Shown here: one piece after another, positions 26,101-37,443 of the stretch
How the letters are laid out: the number at the start of each line of letters is the position of its first letter
Numbering within the stretch: the first letter of the stretch is position 1
Assembly (NCBI GenBank): GCA_030512295.1
Contig: JAULSR010000001.1
Location: 6,347,001-6,411,000 of the forward strand
Reading direction: 5' to 3'
Source: Bombardia bombarda
Lineage: Eukaryota; Ascomycota; Sordariomycetes; Sordariales; Lasiosphaeriaceae
Length of the DNA: 64,000 nt
Program-made: the position numbers and the translations under genes
Notes under the pieces: model-generated
What the model was told of the DNA's origin: nothing
Databases searched by the model: none
What the model saw: the letters and a program-made list of their open reading frames with translations, nothing else

Positions 26101-29100
26101 TAGGTATGCTCTGGAGGGGGGAAGCCCGTCGTGGCTGTCAGCTTCATGGATTATTAGTGGCACGTGCATCAATTTGGAGAGCACCACCCGATCGCTTCAG
26201 GGCGTTGGCGCATTGGCGCGCATTGGTGCATTGGCACATTGGATGCGGGTGTGCAGTGGTATACCTAGCATGCAGCCGCGTCCAGACATGACTCCATGGT
26301 GCCTGATGCCGACTCTCTTGCTTTTCAATTCTTGTGTGAAATGCTGTGGCTCCCGTCTGGCTCTTTTGCTGTCCGATGCGGTCTGCAGACAATAGTGGAT
26401 ATTGGGGCCTTTCGGGGTGCAAAAGAGGTCTCATGACCCCTTTTCCTCCGCGCTAATATCCGGGCTTGACCTGGCAGATGGACTGTCCATCCCCTGGCCG
26501 TCAGCGAGACTGATCATCAGGAAAGCAGAAAAAAAAAATGGGGGCGAGACCACAATAGCAGCGAAATACCAGCTTCTCCTAACCTGCATCTATGGGCATG
26601 CTATTCGACTCCGTACTCGTCCTCAGCTTTTGCACCGTTGAAACCAAATAGGCAACTTCCGGCGTGGTTATTAGTGTAGGCAGATCTGGAACTTTATGTC
26701 ACACCCAGCCCTCGGCTCCACGACCGAAAGAGCCTCGAGCAAGCACACATTTCATCCGCCACCGCATCACAGAGTCTACAGAGAGATCCCGTACCTAGAT
26801 AGCCTCAACAACCAGACACGAGCGATTTCCGAAGTCGCATCGGCTCGGTTCCATTTGACGGCAGGATCCATGGTTACAAGCGTGAACTGACAGAGACGGA
26901 ATATCAGCCACGTGAGCTTTCCATGGGTCGCTTTTTTGTCTTCCAAACCTCAAGACCCACTCGGACCCAACCGCCCATCGATCCGGTGGGTCGTTGGAAA
27001 GCACAAACATTCCCGCCCTGGCAAGCCTGGGTCGCTCGAGAGGGTCGCCAGGTCGCCTCTCGCCCCTCCAGCCCTTCGACGCTTTAACAACTGCGGGGCT
27101 GGCAATGATTGGCCCGCCCACATGCAGGGAAATACCATATTCCATCATCAATTCATAGGTACCTACACTAGAACTACCAGGTACATACATAGGTAGGTAT
27201 CCAAGAGCGTCTATCTCTTGGGAATGACGAGTGGAACAAGATACCTACCTCGGTATTGATGAGTTGATGGTTTTTGTTTGAAATTTAAAGTTGGTCGTTT
27301 TTATAGAATGGACGACAACGAAATACCACGTCTTGCACTGGTTACAAAACTCGCAGACATCACCTACCTCACTTCCAGCCGAAGCTCACGATGTGGCCCC
27401 TCCACGCACATCTCCCGAATGCACTCACCCACATATACTATACATACTTACATACGGGCACACGTCCTGACATGTGATTGCACCCCAATGTGCTTCATTT
27501 GCTGACTGGTGCTGCAGCTCCTTCTCGAGCGAGACTAAAAGGCTTGACCGGTGAAGGTTGGAGGCTTTCGAGGGACCCCTACACCAAGATGGCACCGGTG
27601 AGAAAGCGAGACATCCAGATCAGGTTCCCGCTAAGTCTCACACCGAAGTTCCGAACGGCATTGCCCCTGGCCCCTGGCCAGCCACAACCAACCAAGTCAG
27701 ATAACTATCCGTGGTGTACCTGTCACCTCGCAGTCCGTGCCCCCCTCCCCGTTATCAATCTTGTGTGCGCTATCGACCTCGAAAGTGCCCAAGTTCAACG
27801 ACAACGACGCCGCCCTTTGGCCTTTCTCTGCTTGAAACCAGCGAGGAGAAAGTTTGGCAAAAGCAAGGCTCACAGCGAAGTGGCATTGTTGCTGCCAAGA
27901 CTGCAGGGATCCGAAACTGACTCGCTGCATGTCACTCCGGACGCCAATATAAAGTGGCCGCATCCTCCGCATCAGGATGTGACGGCTAATGTGGCCTGGG
28001 CTGTTCTCTCCGTCTGAGAAGCTTTAGATACCGTCCATCTGGTAGGCAGAGGGGGGTCGTCGAGCAAGGGGCACTCAGCGACCTAGGTGCTGTTGATGCT
28101 GGGTTAGCTCCATGCCATCTCGACTCTCGAGGGTGGTGTGCACGGGCCAGTTATTAGACTGGTAACTAGCGACGAGGTCGACGACAAACCATCTATATGT
28201 AAAGTGAGGTAAAGCTCCCTTGAGCCTTGCAGCAGCCAGATGCACGTCGGACACTTCTCCGAGATGGACGAGATACAGCCGTGAAGCATTCCCAAACCGG
28301 TGAGTCCTACTTATTGAACATATTATTGTTTCACAGAGCCATCTAGGTGGTTTATCACGGAGTGCCAAGAATACCTTAGTTCAAATGCTCTCGCTCCCAA
28401 ATGAAGAAAGACCTCTGCAAGTCAAAAGCCCAGAGACAGGCGGGTTCATGTGCTTGGCTATTTGTATGTTAATGCCTACGTATATCTAGAGGTAATTAGC
28501 GAAACCGACCAACTCGAGCTCCTGGCACCTTGATTGACATCTCTATGTTTATGGACTTAATTAAGTTCAAGCCTGGACTTGTCAATGGCATCGCTGCAGG
28601 ATAAATAACTGAGGTCTACAGACAGAGAGCTTGGGCCTTTTGCAAACCCCTCGTACTCACAGGTCCTTAGGTCAGAGCAGCCGAGAAGGGCATTCTATTC
28701 GAAGACCGGGCCGGAACACACCGGGCTTGGAACTTGAAGCACGGCAGACCGGTCTTGGGAGGTCGGTCTCGCCCGTCGCCCGACTGCAAACGATGCAATT
28801 ATGATGACCCGGCCAACGACCGAGGTCACCCTCCATACCCAGAGACTCGGTCGATTGGGTACATGCCTCCAACTTTGCCCCTCCTTTCCATGTTCCTGGC
28901 TGTCCTGCACTAAGGTAACGAAACTCAAACTGCCGTCCTTGGGTGTAGTGGTGAATCCAAACGTTCCTTCCTCCTTCAGAGCCCAAGTACCCAGTACCCA
29001 GTACCCAGCATCCAGCACAGTTCATGTTAGGCAAGTGCGCCCTACATACACTTTCCCTCCTAGAAGCTCCTACATGCACCAGTACCTACGTAAGGAAGGC

Positions 29101-29413
29101 ACACACATGCACCGCATACATGCTGCCTGCCCCGCCCTCACACCAAAGGAATCCGTCGCCATCCCCGGTGCAACCCACCCACCGCTGCCCGAATGCACCA
29201 CCTCCTCCATCCACCCACCCATCTATCCTACACCAGGTTGTCGACCGACTGCACCTCAGCTTCAGCCCTCTGCTTCTACTTCCCATCGCGGTATTGTCAA
29301 GGCGCATTGTCTTTCCTCTCAATGGCACTTCTGAGCTGCTTCTAACTTTCTATGACACATCTCTTATCTCGCATCTCGCTCGTTGCCACTCCCATCTCTC
29401 CATTCGACCAAGT

Positions 29414-29430
29414 CCCCCCCCCCCCCCCCC
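29414..29430. repeat. C17 homopolymer tract
   Basis: Seventeen consecutive C on the plus strand in gene-free DNA. Its length is likely unreliable in assembly. Confidence 0.9.
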
Positions 29431-32400
29431 TGAAACATGCATGCAAGCTGAGAGTCCGATACTTGGGCCAACACGCCAACCAGAAGTTGCGCTGCTGGCA
29501 CGCCGTGGACGCCTCCTGTTTCGGTCGACCTGCAGCCTGTGAGCCTCTATCGAGCACGAACTTGCCCACTGACTACCTTACCTGCAACGTCTACCTAGCC
29601 AGTGGTCAGAAGGAGCAAATCTCGCAATCTACTGCTTTTTAGTTGGTAAAAAGGATGGAGCTGGACAGCCCGGCACCCTCTCCCCGGCTGTCTACCGCAG
29701 TGGACGAGTGTTCCTTGTCTGGTGCGTCTGGACTATGTCTGTATATCATGTTTCCCCGAGGGAAGAAGTGTCATGGGTAGGGAAGCAAACCAGAGCAGTG
29801 CCGGGCTTGCCAAACCTTCTTGTGGCCCGTGGCACTGGCACTTCCCGTCCACACCCCGGTACGGGCAACTACTGCCACTTGCGACCAGACCCAGACCCAG
29901 AACCAGAACCAGCTGGAAAACACCAGATCTGATGTAGTGGCTTGCTTTGTTTTGTTTGTATCGCCACATCACTTAGGGTCCCGGGACATTCAGTCCTTAG
30001 CCTGCAGGGACGACTTCAGCCTCCTTTTCCTCCTCCTATTGATATTATACCTACCGATCTATATAGCCCAACCCCGAGACGTGTGTTACCCCTGTGCTAC
30101 CTTGACTACTCGGCCTTGTCCCTGCTGCAGGCGGGATTACAAATATTTCGCCACAAGCCAGAGTTGTACAGGAACTATTGATATTCTTCAATCTATGTTT
30201 TCCTTGTTCTCTGTCGAGCTAGATGAATAGTAGAAGTCCAAGTTTCCAGAGGTAATGATCCTTTTCCTTTACTTCCACTGCTTCGGGGTACAATGCATAA
30301 CATAAAAGACCATGTTGAAAGCCCAAGTGAGCTGCAGCCAATTGTCAAGATGAGCTGTTCACCCTTATCTTGTACCTGTATTATTCGGTCCAGCAGCTTA
30401 CACAGCTGACCTTGAAGAACAAGTTGTCCTGTGTTCCTCTCTCTCTCGTCCCCTTTTTTCTGTGTGTATGCCCTCGTACTACCTGAGCCACCGCACATGA
30501 ATCCCTACCGATATACAGCCTTCAAACACGCCCAACGTGGACTTACCATGCAGGATGACGGCGTTTGTGGCCCACTTGCGAAACATCTCGAGAGAAACAA
30601 TTAAGATGTCACCTGCAGGCTCATCACAAACAAGTATGTATGTTGGAGAGAGTCGGGCATGCCTCGCATGTCCAATTCCTCCTCTTCCCGTCCATTTGTT
30701 TTCCGTCATCTGGGTCATGGCGCTTGCGGCGTCAAATAGCCTTGACTGCCGCTATCAGTCAGCCAAGACATCATGGTGCGAGTTAATGCCAGCAATATTT
30801 CCTTTTTGATATACACAACCCCCTTGAATTTATCATTCTTCGTTGCTTGGATCTCATACGGGAACGGGGAAAGATCACCTCTTCCATAGGGCCCAAAGCG
30901 CATTGATTACTGAAGCCCGAGAGAGGAGGGGTAACTTGATGAGAGCATTGAGTGTTTACAGTACAAGGCAGCTGTAGGTTTGTGGTACAACCTATCTTAA
31001 TGGCTCCATAGCTCGTACGGAACGGCGCCCAGCTTCTCGGAAGCTTATCACGTTCAGAAAAGGAAAGTTTCAGTTGGATCTGAAGTTTTATGCTGTGAAC
31101 CGCGGCATATATGCAACGACCATTTGTTGTTGCTGTGGTTGACGATCTGTGACTTGAACTCATGCAATGATGATTGGAAATAGACTGACTGAGGCTTAGG
31201 GCTCGGCAAATGCCGGGTAGCTCGGTCTAGGGTAGCTCATGCAGGAGGACCATTACTCCCACTCCCTACTCCTTTCTCTATGTGTATGTGCATGTATGTG
31301 TGTTCCTGTCACCGAAAAGGTGGCGGGAGTAGGCAGAAGAATGCTAGCTAGGTGCATCCGCCCTCGAGACTCTGACGGATGCCTCATCGACTGCCCTAAG
31401 CAGGATCTCACTCCTACTACTACTTCTACTACTGGTAGCTAATAACTCCGAGTTATCTTAGTATCGTTCGATCAGGCAGGCATTGTTGTATGAAAGTCCA
31501 AACATAGCCTAAGTCCGATATGCAAGCTGGAGAGCATGCATGCCTTGGGATATGCCCCCGTGACAAGGTAAGCCAGCGGGCCGGCAACTCTCCTCTCTAA
31601 GGTACTCAAAAGATCACGCCTCGCTTGCTTACCTGCCTGCCTACCTAGGTATACAGCTATCTGCCAAACACAGGAGCGGATTCTACAGCGGTAGATAGGG
31701 TTTGAAGGGTCTGGGTCCTGAAACATAGGCCCCATTTGTGAGCTGGTGGGGAGGCGTGTGGGCCGAGATACCATGCAGGACTGGATCGAGACCCTTATCC
31801 AGCAGGGGTGGCTGGGTAGACATGGTGCTTGGATGAGGCATACCTGATCATACATGTTCGTGACTGATGGGTGTTTTTGGGGTCGTGGAGAATGAATCCA
31901 ATTCAAGAAGAGAGCATGTACGGAACGAAAATAACGTCATCCGCTTAATCCAGCATCTAGTAATATAGAAATCAATATATGGACTTTTTTATATAGCTCG
32001 CTATCTTGGTTATATGTTCAAGTCAATGTAGTAGATGCACCGAGCATACACTGATCCCGAATCAGGCAATGGACTGGAGCTGGTACAGGCAAGAGAAATG
32101 GTGCAGAATACAGGCAGCAATAGTTATCATGTGTAGATTTTAGTTTACCCTTTACAAGCGAGTTTGCTCCGGTGGGACCAGAAGACTCCGCGACATGATC
32201 CATCTGTGGGTCCCAGGTTGTAACAGTAAGTCGGGAGAATTTGAACAGACATGATGATGAGAAAGGGGCTAATGGGGGACAGATACTCGAGAGAAATTGA
32301 TCAAGACAGGTACTACCAGTGGTAGTACCATTTACTGTACGCCAACGGTTAAGCACCTAGGTCATCATCATTGACGATGAAATAAAAAGAGACAGCCATC

Positions 32401-32854
32401 GCAAGAAAAAGGAAAGAAAAAAACCGGATTATTTAAAGCGAGACGTGATCCAGCCAGAACCGGATTGTCGACCTGCTATTGCCAATACTCGTACAACAAA
32501 GACCACGTTTCCTCCGTGACCACCCGATACGTTTCTCATATGGTATGTGTGTGCACATACATACCCACGCCATGACAAGACATGGCGCCTTTGCTCTCCT
32601 ATTTCCGATTCCTCAGCTTCAAGCAGGTGGGCCTCGTGCAGACAAACGAGATGTGATCCGACCCTCTGTTTTCGTATATGATGGATGATGGGAATGGAGA
32701 TAGTTCCCCTCGCGTAACAGACGAGTAGTCAGACTTCAACTCTCCCATTTCATTCTACCAAAAACGCCATAGTGCTGCTTCATCCGCACTTCCACCGACA
32801 CACACACCTCCTTTGCTTCAACTCTCAGTAACTACTCGCCTCGTTCACACCATC

Positions 32855-33499
32855 TCACAGAGCAAGATTGTACGCATACTCGTCCTCCATGTTCTGGCTC
32901 ACCCACAAGACAACCGAGCTGGAGGACCGCAAGTCAACATACGCACACTCGAAAAGAAAAAAAGGAAAAAATTAGAAGAACTTACCTCAGCCCCACCAAT
33001 GCATTCGCCACCACATTCTCCACGCCCATCAACATGCCGGGCCACTGCACACCGGGCACGGCGAACTTGAGCACAAAGACGGTGACACCGCCGGCCATGC
33101 CCCCGCGAGGGCGGCGAAGCCCAGGAACAGCACGACGCGGGCCTTCCACGCGACGCCGGACCCCGAGTAGCTGAAGCTGTCGGCCGACAGCCGGGCCTTT
33201 TCGACGCTGTTGATGATGAGCATGCCCAGGCTGCTGAAGATGAAGGGCAGCCAGTCGACAAAGGTGATGTGCACGTCGGACCCGTTGATGGCCGACTTGG
33301 ACCAGACGGCGCTGTCGAGGAGGATGTAGAAGGCGAGGGAGAACTGGAAAAGGGGGATATTAGTACATAATATTATGGGATTGGGGTAAGTAAAAAGGGA
33401 ACGTACAAGACCACCGGCGGCATAGACGCCTGCGTTGCGCGCCCACACGCTGTTGAGCCACTCGGGCTTCCTGAACTTGAAGAGGCGCTCTTCCGACAT
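32855..33499 (-). pseudogene. vps68: Vps68/TMEM50-family membrane protein, frame broken by one base
   Basis: Exons 33499-33407, 33343-32986 and 32918-32855, with introns of 63 and 67 nt. The start reads MSEERLFKFRKPEWLNSVWA, and the end (VVLWVSQN...YAYNLAL) matches the family C-terminus. The expected product is about 171 residues with four membrane segments. In yeast Vps68 works with Vps55 in late-endosome to vacuole sorting. Total exon length is 515 nt, one short of a multiple of three. The frame is lost in a run of five C on the plus strand at 33100-33104 (G5 in the gene): before it the frame reads FLGFAALAG, and after it a different frame carries the conserved remainder. No splice site can absorb the shift. 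Because the rest is intact, a consensus error in the homopolymer is more likely than gene loss. Confidence 0.88.
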
Positions 33500-35656
33500 G
33501 TTTGATTGTGCGTGTTGCGTGATTGACCGACTGTAAAGTAGATTCCCACTTGTCTAAATCTCGGGTTGAATTTTCCTTCCTCCTTGTTCGATAGCGTCGA
33601 TGCGACAATTATCAGGTCGTCTGTTGATCTGTCGGTCGGGTCGGTTCGGGCTCGATGCTCCGAAGAAATGAGCCTGTTTCCCAAGCTTGGGTAGAAAATA
33701 GCGTGTGCAGCAGCTGATGGAGCTGTGATTCGTTTCTTAAATGGCGGTCGTTCGTTGCTGTCGTTGTTCGTTGTCGTCGTCGTCGTTGTTGTTTAGCGGG
33801 CTGGCTTGGCTTGGCTGTCTGTCTGGCGGGCGCGGCGGGAAGAGCTGGAGGCTGGAGGCTCAAGATGACGACGTCCGAGCGACGGCTGCGCTAGCCAACA
33901 GCTGCTGCCTTTGTGAGCTAGCTGGCTTACAGGGGGGGCACAGGTTCGCCAAGACCCGACGTTTCCTGGTATCGGGGTCTGGCACGTGACACCCGGCAAC
34001 GAAACCAATCTCGAAATAACTCAAATAAGATGGAACTCTTGTTCAAGATAGTAGGATTTCTCACCAAAGCAGGGATTGTGTTTATCAATTATCAATGCTC
34101 TTCTTTTCTAGCCAAATACCAATGTGAATTCCATGCCTCACTCCAAATATGCCAAAGTGTTTACATAACCGACGCCAAAGCTAAGGAAGTACCCTTGAAT
34201 AAACTCCGTAACAAACGAACCAAGTTAGCCGTACGTATTGTTGTAGACAACCAGCAACGGCAGTACGAAGAGAACAAAACCGACAATGCAAATAGAAAAT
34301 TAAACAAAGTTATCACATCATGTGCCCGGTAAAGAAGGAGAAGGAAAAGAACAACATCAAGTCTCTCTCCCCTTACCCCCTTGCCCTCTTCGCCTTCCAT
34401 TCCTTCCTCTCTAATCCGCCCCTTAATCCACCACCGCTGCCTCACCCTCCTCCACCACAATCCATACAGCATGAGCATAATGTACAAACACCCCCATCCA
34501 TAAATAGCAGCGACAACAACAACAGCAACAACAAGCAAAGAGGAATAAACCAAGGCTTTTCCTAAGTAGTTCAGTCAGTCAGTCAGCCAGCCAACGAGCC
34601 TAGCCGAACAAACAAATGAATAGAAAAATGAATCTCCCTATCTACAACACAAGTGAACCCTGCCGTCTGTCTAGGCGGAAACATAAAAGTGATGTTCTCT
34701 GAGCATCCCCCTCTACCCTCACCTGCTCTGTTCTCACCAAACCAAAAGAAATACAACGGACACGCCCTCAAACACACGCAACACGCTTTCTCCCTTCCTC
34801 TCTCTCTCTTATCTGCTCCAACCTCCCCAGACCCAGAGAAAGGAAAAAAACGAAGTGAAGTGTATGTGTGCGCGTGTATGTAGCACGCGCCCTCCGAAAA
34901 ACCACCCCCATCAGAAGAAGAATAGTCCAACCATGTTTGTTGTTGTTGTACACCGAAAAGAAAGAGAAGAAAAAAACACAAACATAACCAGCCAGTCCCG
35001 CGCCTGCTCCCCTTTTCTCCCATGTATGAAATGTTGTCATTCATTGCTTAAAGAATAAAGAGAGAGGCGAGAAAGCATGTGCAATGAGAGCGAATGGGTC
35101 AGTCGGTCGGTTGGTGGAAAAAGAAGCTAGATGCGGTAATATGTGCTGGGCGGATTGATGTGTCGATGGATGATGGTCTGGTGGGGGTTCGTTCGTGAGC
35201 CGCTTTTGGTTGATCGGTGGTCGTCTTGCTGCACGCACGGAGGCCTGTCTCCCTCCACTGAAATAGCGAAGACAGAAAATAGGAAGTCGAGATCGATCCC
35301 CAACGGCAGACAGCAGACTCGGATCCTTGTCCACCGGCCAAATGTAGCTGGACTCCCCCATGACATATTGGGAGGACAAGTGACAGACAGACCGAGACGA
35401 TAGGAGACAGAGACAGAGAGGGGGACAACCATGATGATGACGATGATGAATGTGACCAAGTTCGATGATGATAAGACGCCTGAATAACGCCGAAAAAGGG
35501 ATTTCGTTGCCGCACCCACCCCAATGTATAAAAAAGTCCCTTGCCCTTTCTTCCCCAAGTAAGTAGGCGAATGTGTCTTGCCTTTTCCCTTCTCGAACAA
35601 AATGAACCGTTTTTGCTTTTTCTTCTCCGCTTCCACAAGAAAAAGATACTCTCCTC
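33500..35656. other. intergenic
   Basis: This is the promoter of vps68 (-) and the 3' flank of knr4 (-). Repetitive GTTGTCGTCGTC stretches lie at 33750-33790. At 35099-35660 all three minus-strand frames are open for about 180 codons but look like no protein; this is probably stop-poor 3' UTR. No gene is supported. Confidence 0.6.
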
Positions 35657-37443
35657 TCAAATCTCAATCGTCTTCATGTTGTCCTCCACCACCAACGGCT
35701 GCTTGCCATTGACAACTCCATTCGCCCTCGCCACATCCGGCTCAGTCTCAGCCGGCGACGCTTCGCCATTCACCAACGCCGCCAGCCTCGGCGCGCTGCT
35801 GATATTCTCCTTGCCCTCCTCCCCGCTCGGCCGCGGCGTATCCACCTCCACCAGCTTCTCCTTGGGCTTCACGCCGCCATTGGGAATCGTAAGCGACAGC
35901 GAAAGCGACGTCGGCACCTCCTCCTGCACCCTCGCCAGCGGGCTCGACTTGCCGTATCCCGGCCGGATCGGGCTCGCCACGGGCGAGTTGGGGCTGAGCC
36001 GCTGCATCGATCTCCCTCTCGCCTCGCCGTTCACCTCCGTCGTCGGGCTCGCATACGGCGAGCCGGGCACGGTGGGCGAGCGCGCGCCGGGGGCGAGCGA
36101 CTTGCGCTTGTTCGCCGCCGTCCGGCCGTACTTTTGGTCCATCCTCCACCGCAAAATGTCAAAGTAGCCGGGCTCGACACGGGTCCCCTTAAACTCGCGC
36201 AGCTTGAGCTCGCCCGTCTCCTCGTCGACGAACCACCGGCCGCTCTTGAGGTCGTCGGCCACGAGCGCCAAAAACGCCCCCCACGAGCGCGCCACCACGT
36301 ACTTTGTGTCGTAGTCCCGGCCGAACAGGATGATCTGTCCCCAGCGACCCTTAGGGCCGGGCGCCAGGTCCACCGCCAGGTTGTTGCCGCCCCAGTCGCG
36401 CACCAGCGGGATCCACGCGGGATGCGCATACGCACGCTGCACGGAGCCCTGGGGCACGCAGTCCTGGCGCGCGAGCAGGTCTTGCCGCCAGGCGGGATTT
36501 TGGCTGGAGGTTGTTGATGGCCCAGGAGCGGCTTTGGACGACGAGGCCTGGCTGCTGCCGCTGTTGCTGCCGCCGAGGGCTTTTGTGGGTGCCGAGGGCT
36601 TGACGATGGCCGTGTCAAGCAGGAACTCGTGGTTGACCTTGCGCCAGTTCTCCCACTCCTGCACCATCTCTTCGCAGTCGAGGAGCATGGAGCCGAAGAT
36701 GATGCCCGTCGGCGTGCCGCCGCGTTCCTGTCCGTCGTGGACCTGCAGGGACTCGCGCACGTCCTGGGGGAGGGAGCAGTCGAGCTGGTGCTCGAGCTCG
36801 TTGAGGTCGTTGACGGTGCAGCCCTCGCATAGCTGGTCGTATAGCTCGCGGTAGTGCTCCTCGGCCCACCTGTCGATCTTGCTCCACGAGCTCACCACTG
36901 AAGGGACGGGCGGCATGCCGTCTTGGAACGACTGCATTGGGATCTCGCCGGCCGGGCTTTGCACCTCAAAGCCGTCCTGTGTATTCGTGCGCGCGGCGCT
37001 GAGTGACCGCATGCCAGGAGAGTAGGGTCTGTTGCCGGGGCTCATGGGGGAAGCGCCGGCTCCCCCGTAGCTAGAATCAAACCTCGATGTGGATGGGTGC
37101 CCGTAGTCATCCTGGTAGTTGGGGAGATCGGTTCGTGATTCGGAGGCGGTCGCGACCGAGGTCAATGTACCGGCCCCGTTTAGAGGAACGTGGCGTCCTG
37201 ATCTGTAGGGGGAGTCGTAATTGGAATCTAAAATAGGGTTGTCCTTGTGTGAGCAGTGACGCTGACAAAAAGGAGTGAGGAGTGAACTGACGTCGGTCGT
37301 AGCTGGTCATTGTATGCCAGAAAGAGCGAAAGACGGATCCGATTCTATATGAGGTGACGGGCTCGTTAGTCAACAGGTCCAGGAAGAGGAGGACGGACGG
37401 ACGGGTAGGAGAATCAATCTGTGACGACTTACGAGGTAGCCAT
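35657..37443 (-). CDS. knr4: cell wall assembly regulator Knr4/Smi1
   Basis: Three exons, 37443-37433 (11 nt), 37344-37292 and 37227-35657, give 544 residues with exact frame closure. The introns are 88 and 64 nt. Splicing gives MATSIGSVFRSFWHTMTSYD, close to the conserved fungal Knr4 start. The SMI1/KNR4 fold lies at about residues 115-365: it contains the WAEEHYRELYDQLCEGC helix, GIIFGSMLLDCEEM and the acidic/aromatic segment around WGQIILFGRDYDTKYVVA. Both tails are disordered and rich in Ser/Pro. In yeast Knr4 is a hub linking the Pkc1-Slt2 wall-integrity pathway and calcineurin to glucan and chitin synthesis. The very short first coding exon would be missed by automatic gene finders, which would start at an internal GTG/ATG. 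Confidence 0.93.

Larger units (their letters stand above)
21175..32854. other. 11.7-kb gene-free stretch upstream of gsk3
   Basis: No open frame here resembles a known protein. The longest (25543-26187 on minus, 27478-28017 and 28801-29542 on plus) are low-complexity or lack spliced continuity. Base composition is not the AT-rich pattern of repeat-induced mutation, and I see no transposase, reverse transcriptase or terminal repeats. The stretch holds GTGC-rich repeats at 23086-23150, GGTGGGGGA repeats at 23515-23540, an imperfect GCATTGGC repeat at about 26203-26245, an AGTACCC repeat at about 28984-29008, an (ACCAGA)n-like run at 29880-29915 and a C17 tract at 29414-29430. TACCTAGGTA-like palindromes recur at 24964, 25233, 26098, 27161, 28081 and 31645. 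It could contain a long gsk3 leader, non-coding transcripts or decayed sequence. Confidence 0.6.

Noticed and set aside
25543..26187. 214-codon minus-strand open frame in the desert
   Set aside because: Codon use looks random, there is no recognisable domain, and no introns extend it. It may begin with a non-ATG context. Not enough support for a gene.
27478..28017. 179-codon plus-strand open frame in the desert
   Set aside because: No family resemblance, an overlapping open frame on the other strand, and no start context or splice extension.
28801..29542. Overlapping 177- and 172-codon plus-strand open frames
   Set aside because: Two frames are open at once in Pro/Ser-rich low-complexity DNA that includes a C17 tract. 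Neither resembles a protein.
35099..35660. Three simultaneously open minus-strand frames of 177-208 codons
   Set aside because: The region directly follows the knr4 stop, and the frames are Cys/His/Ser-rich without family resemblance. A stop-poor 3' UTR is simpler.
35541..36167. 208-codon plus-strand open frame
   Set aside because: It is antisense to the C-terminal part of knr4.
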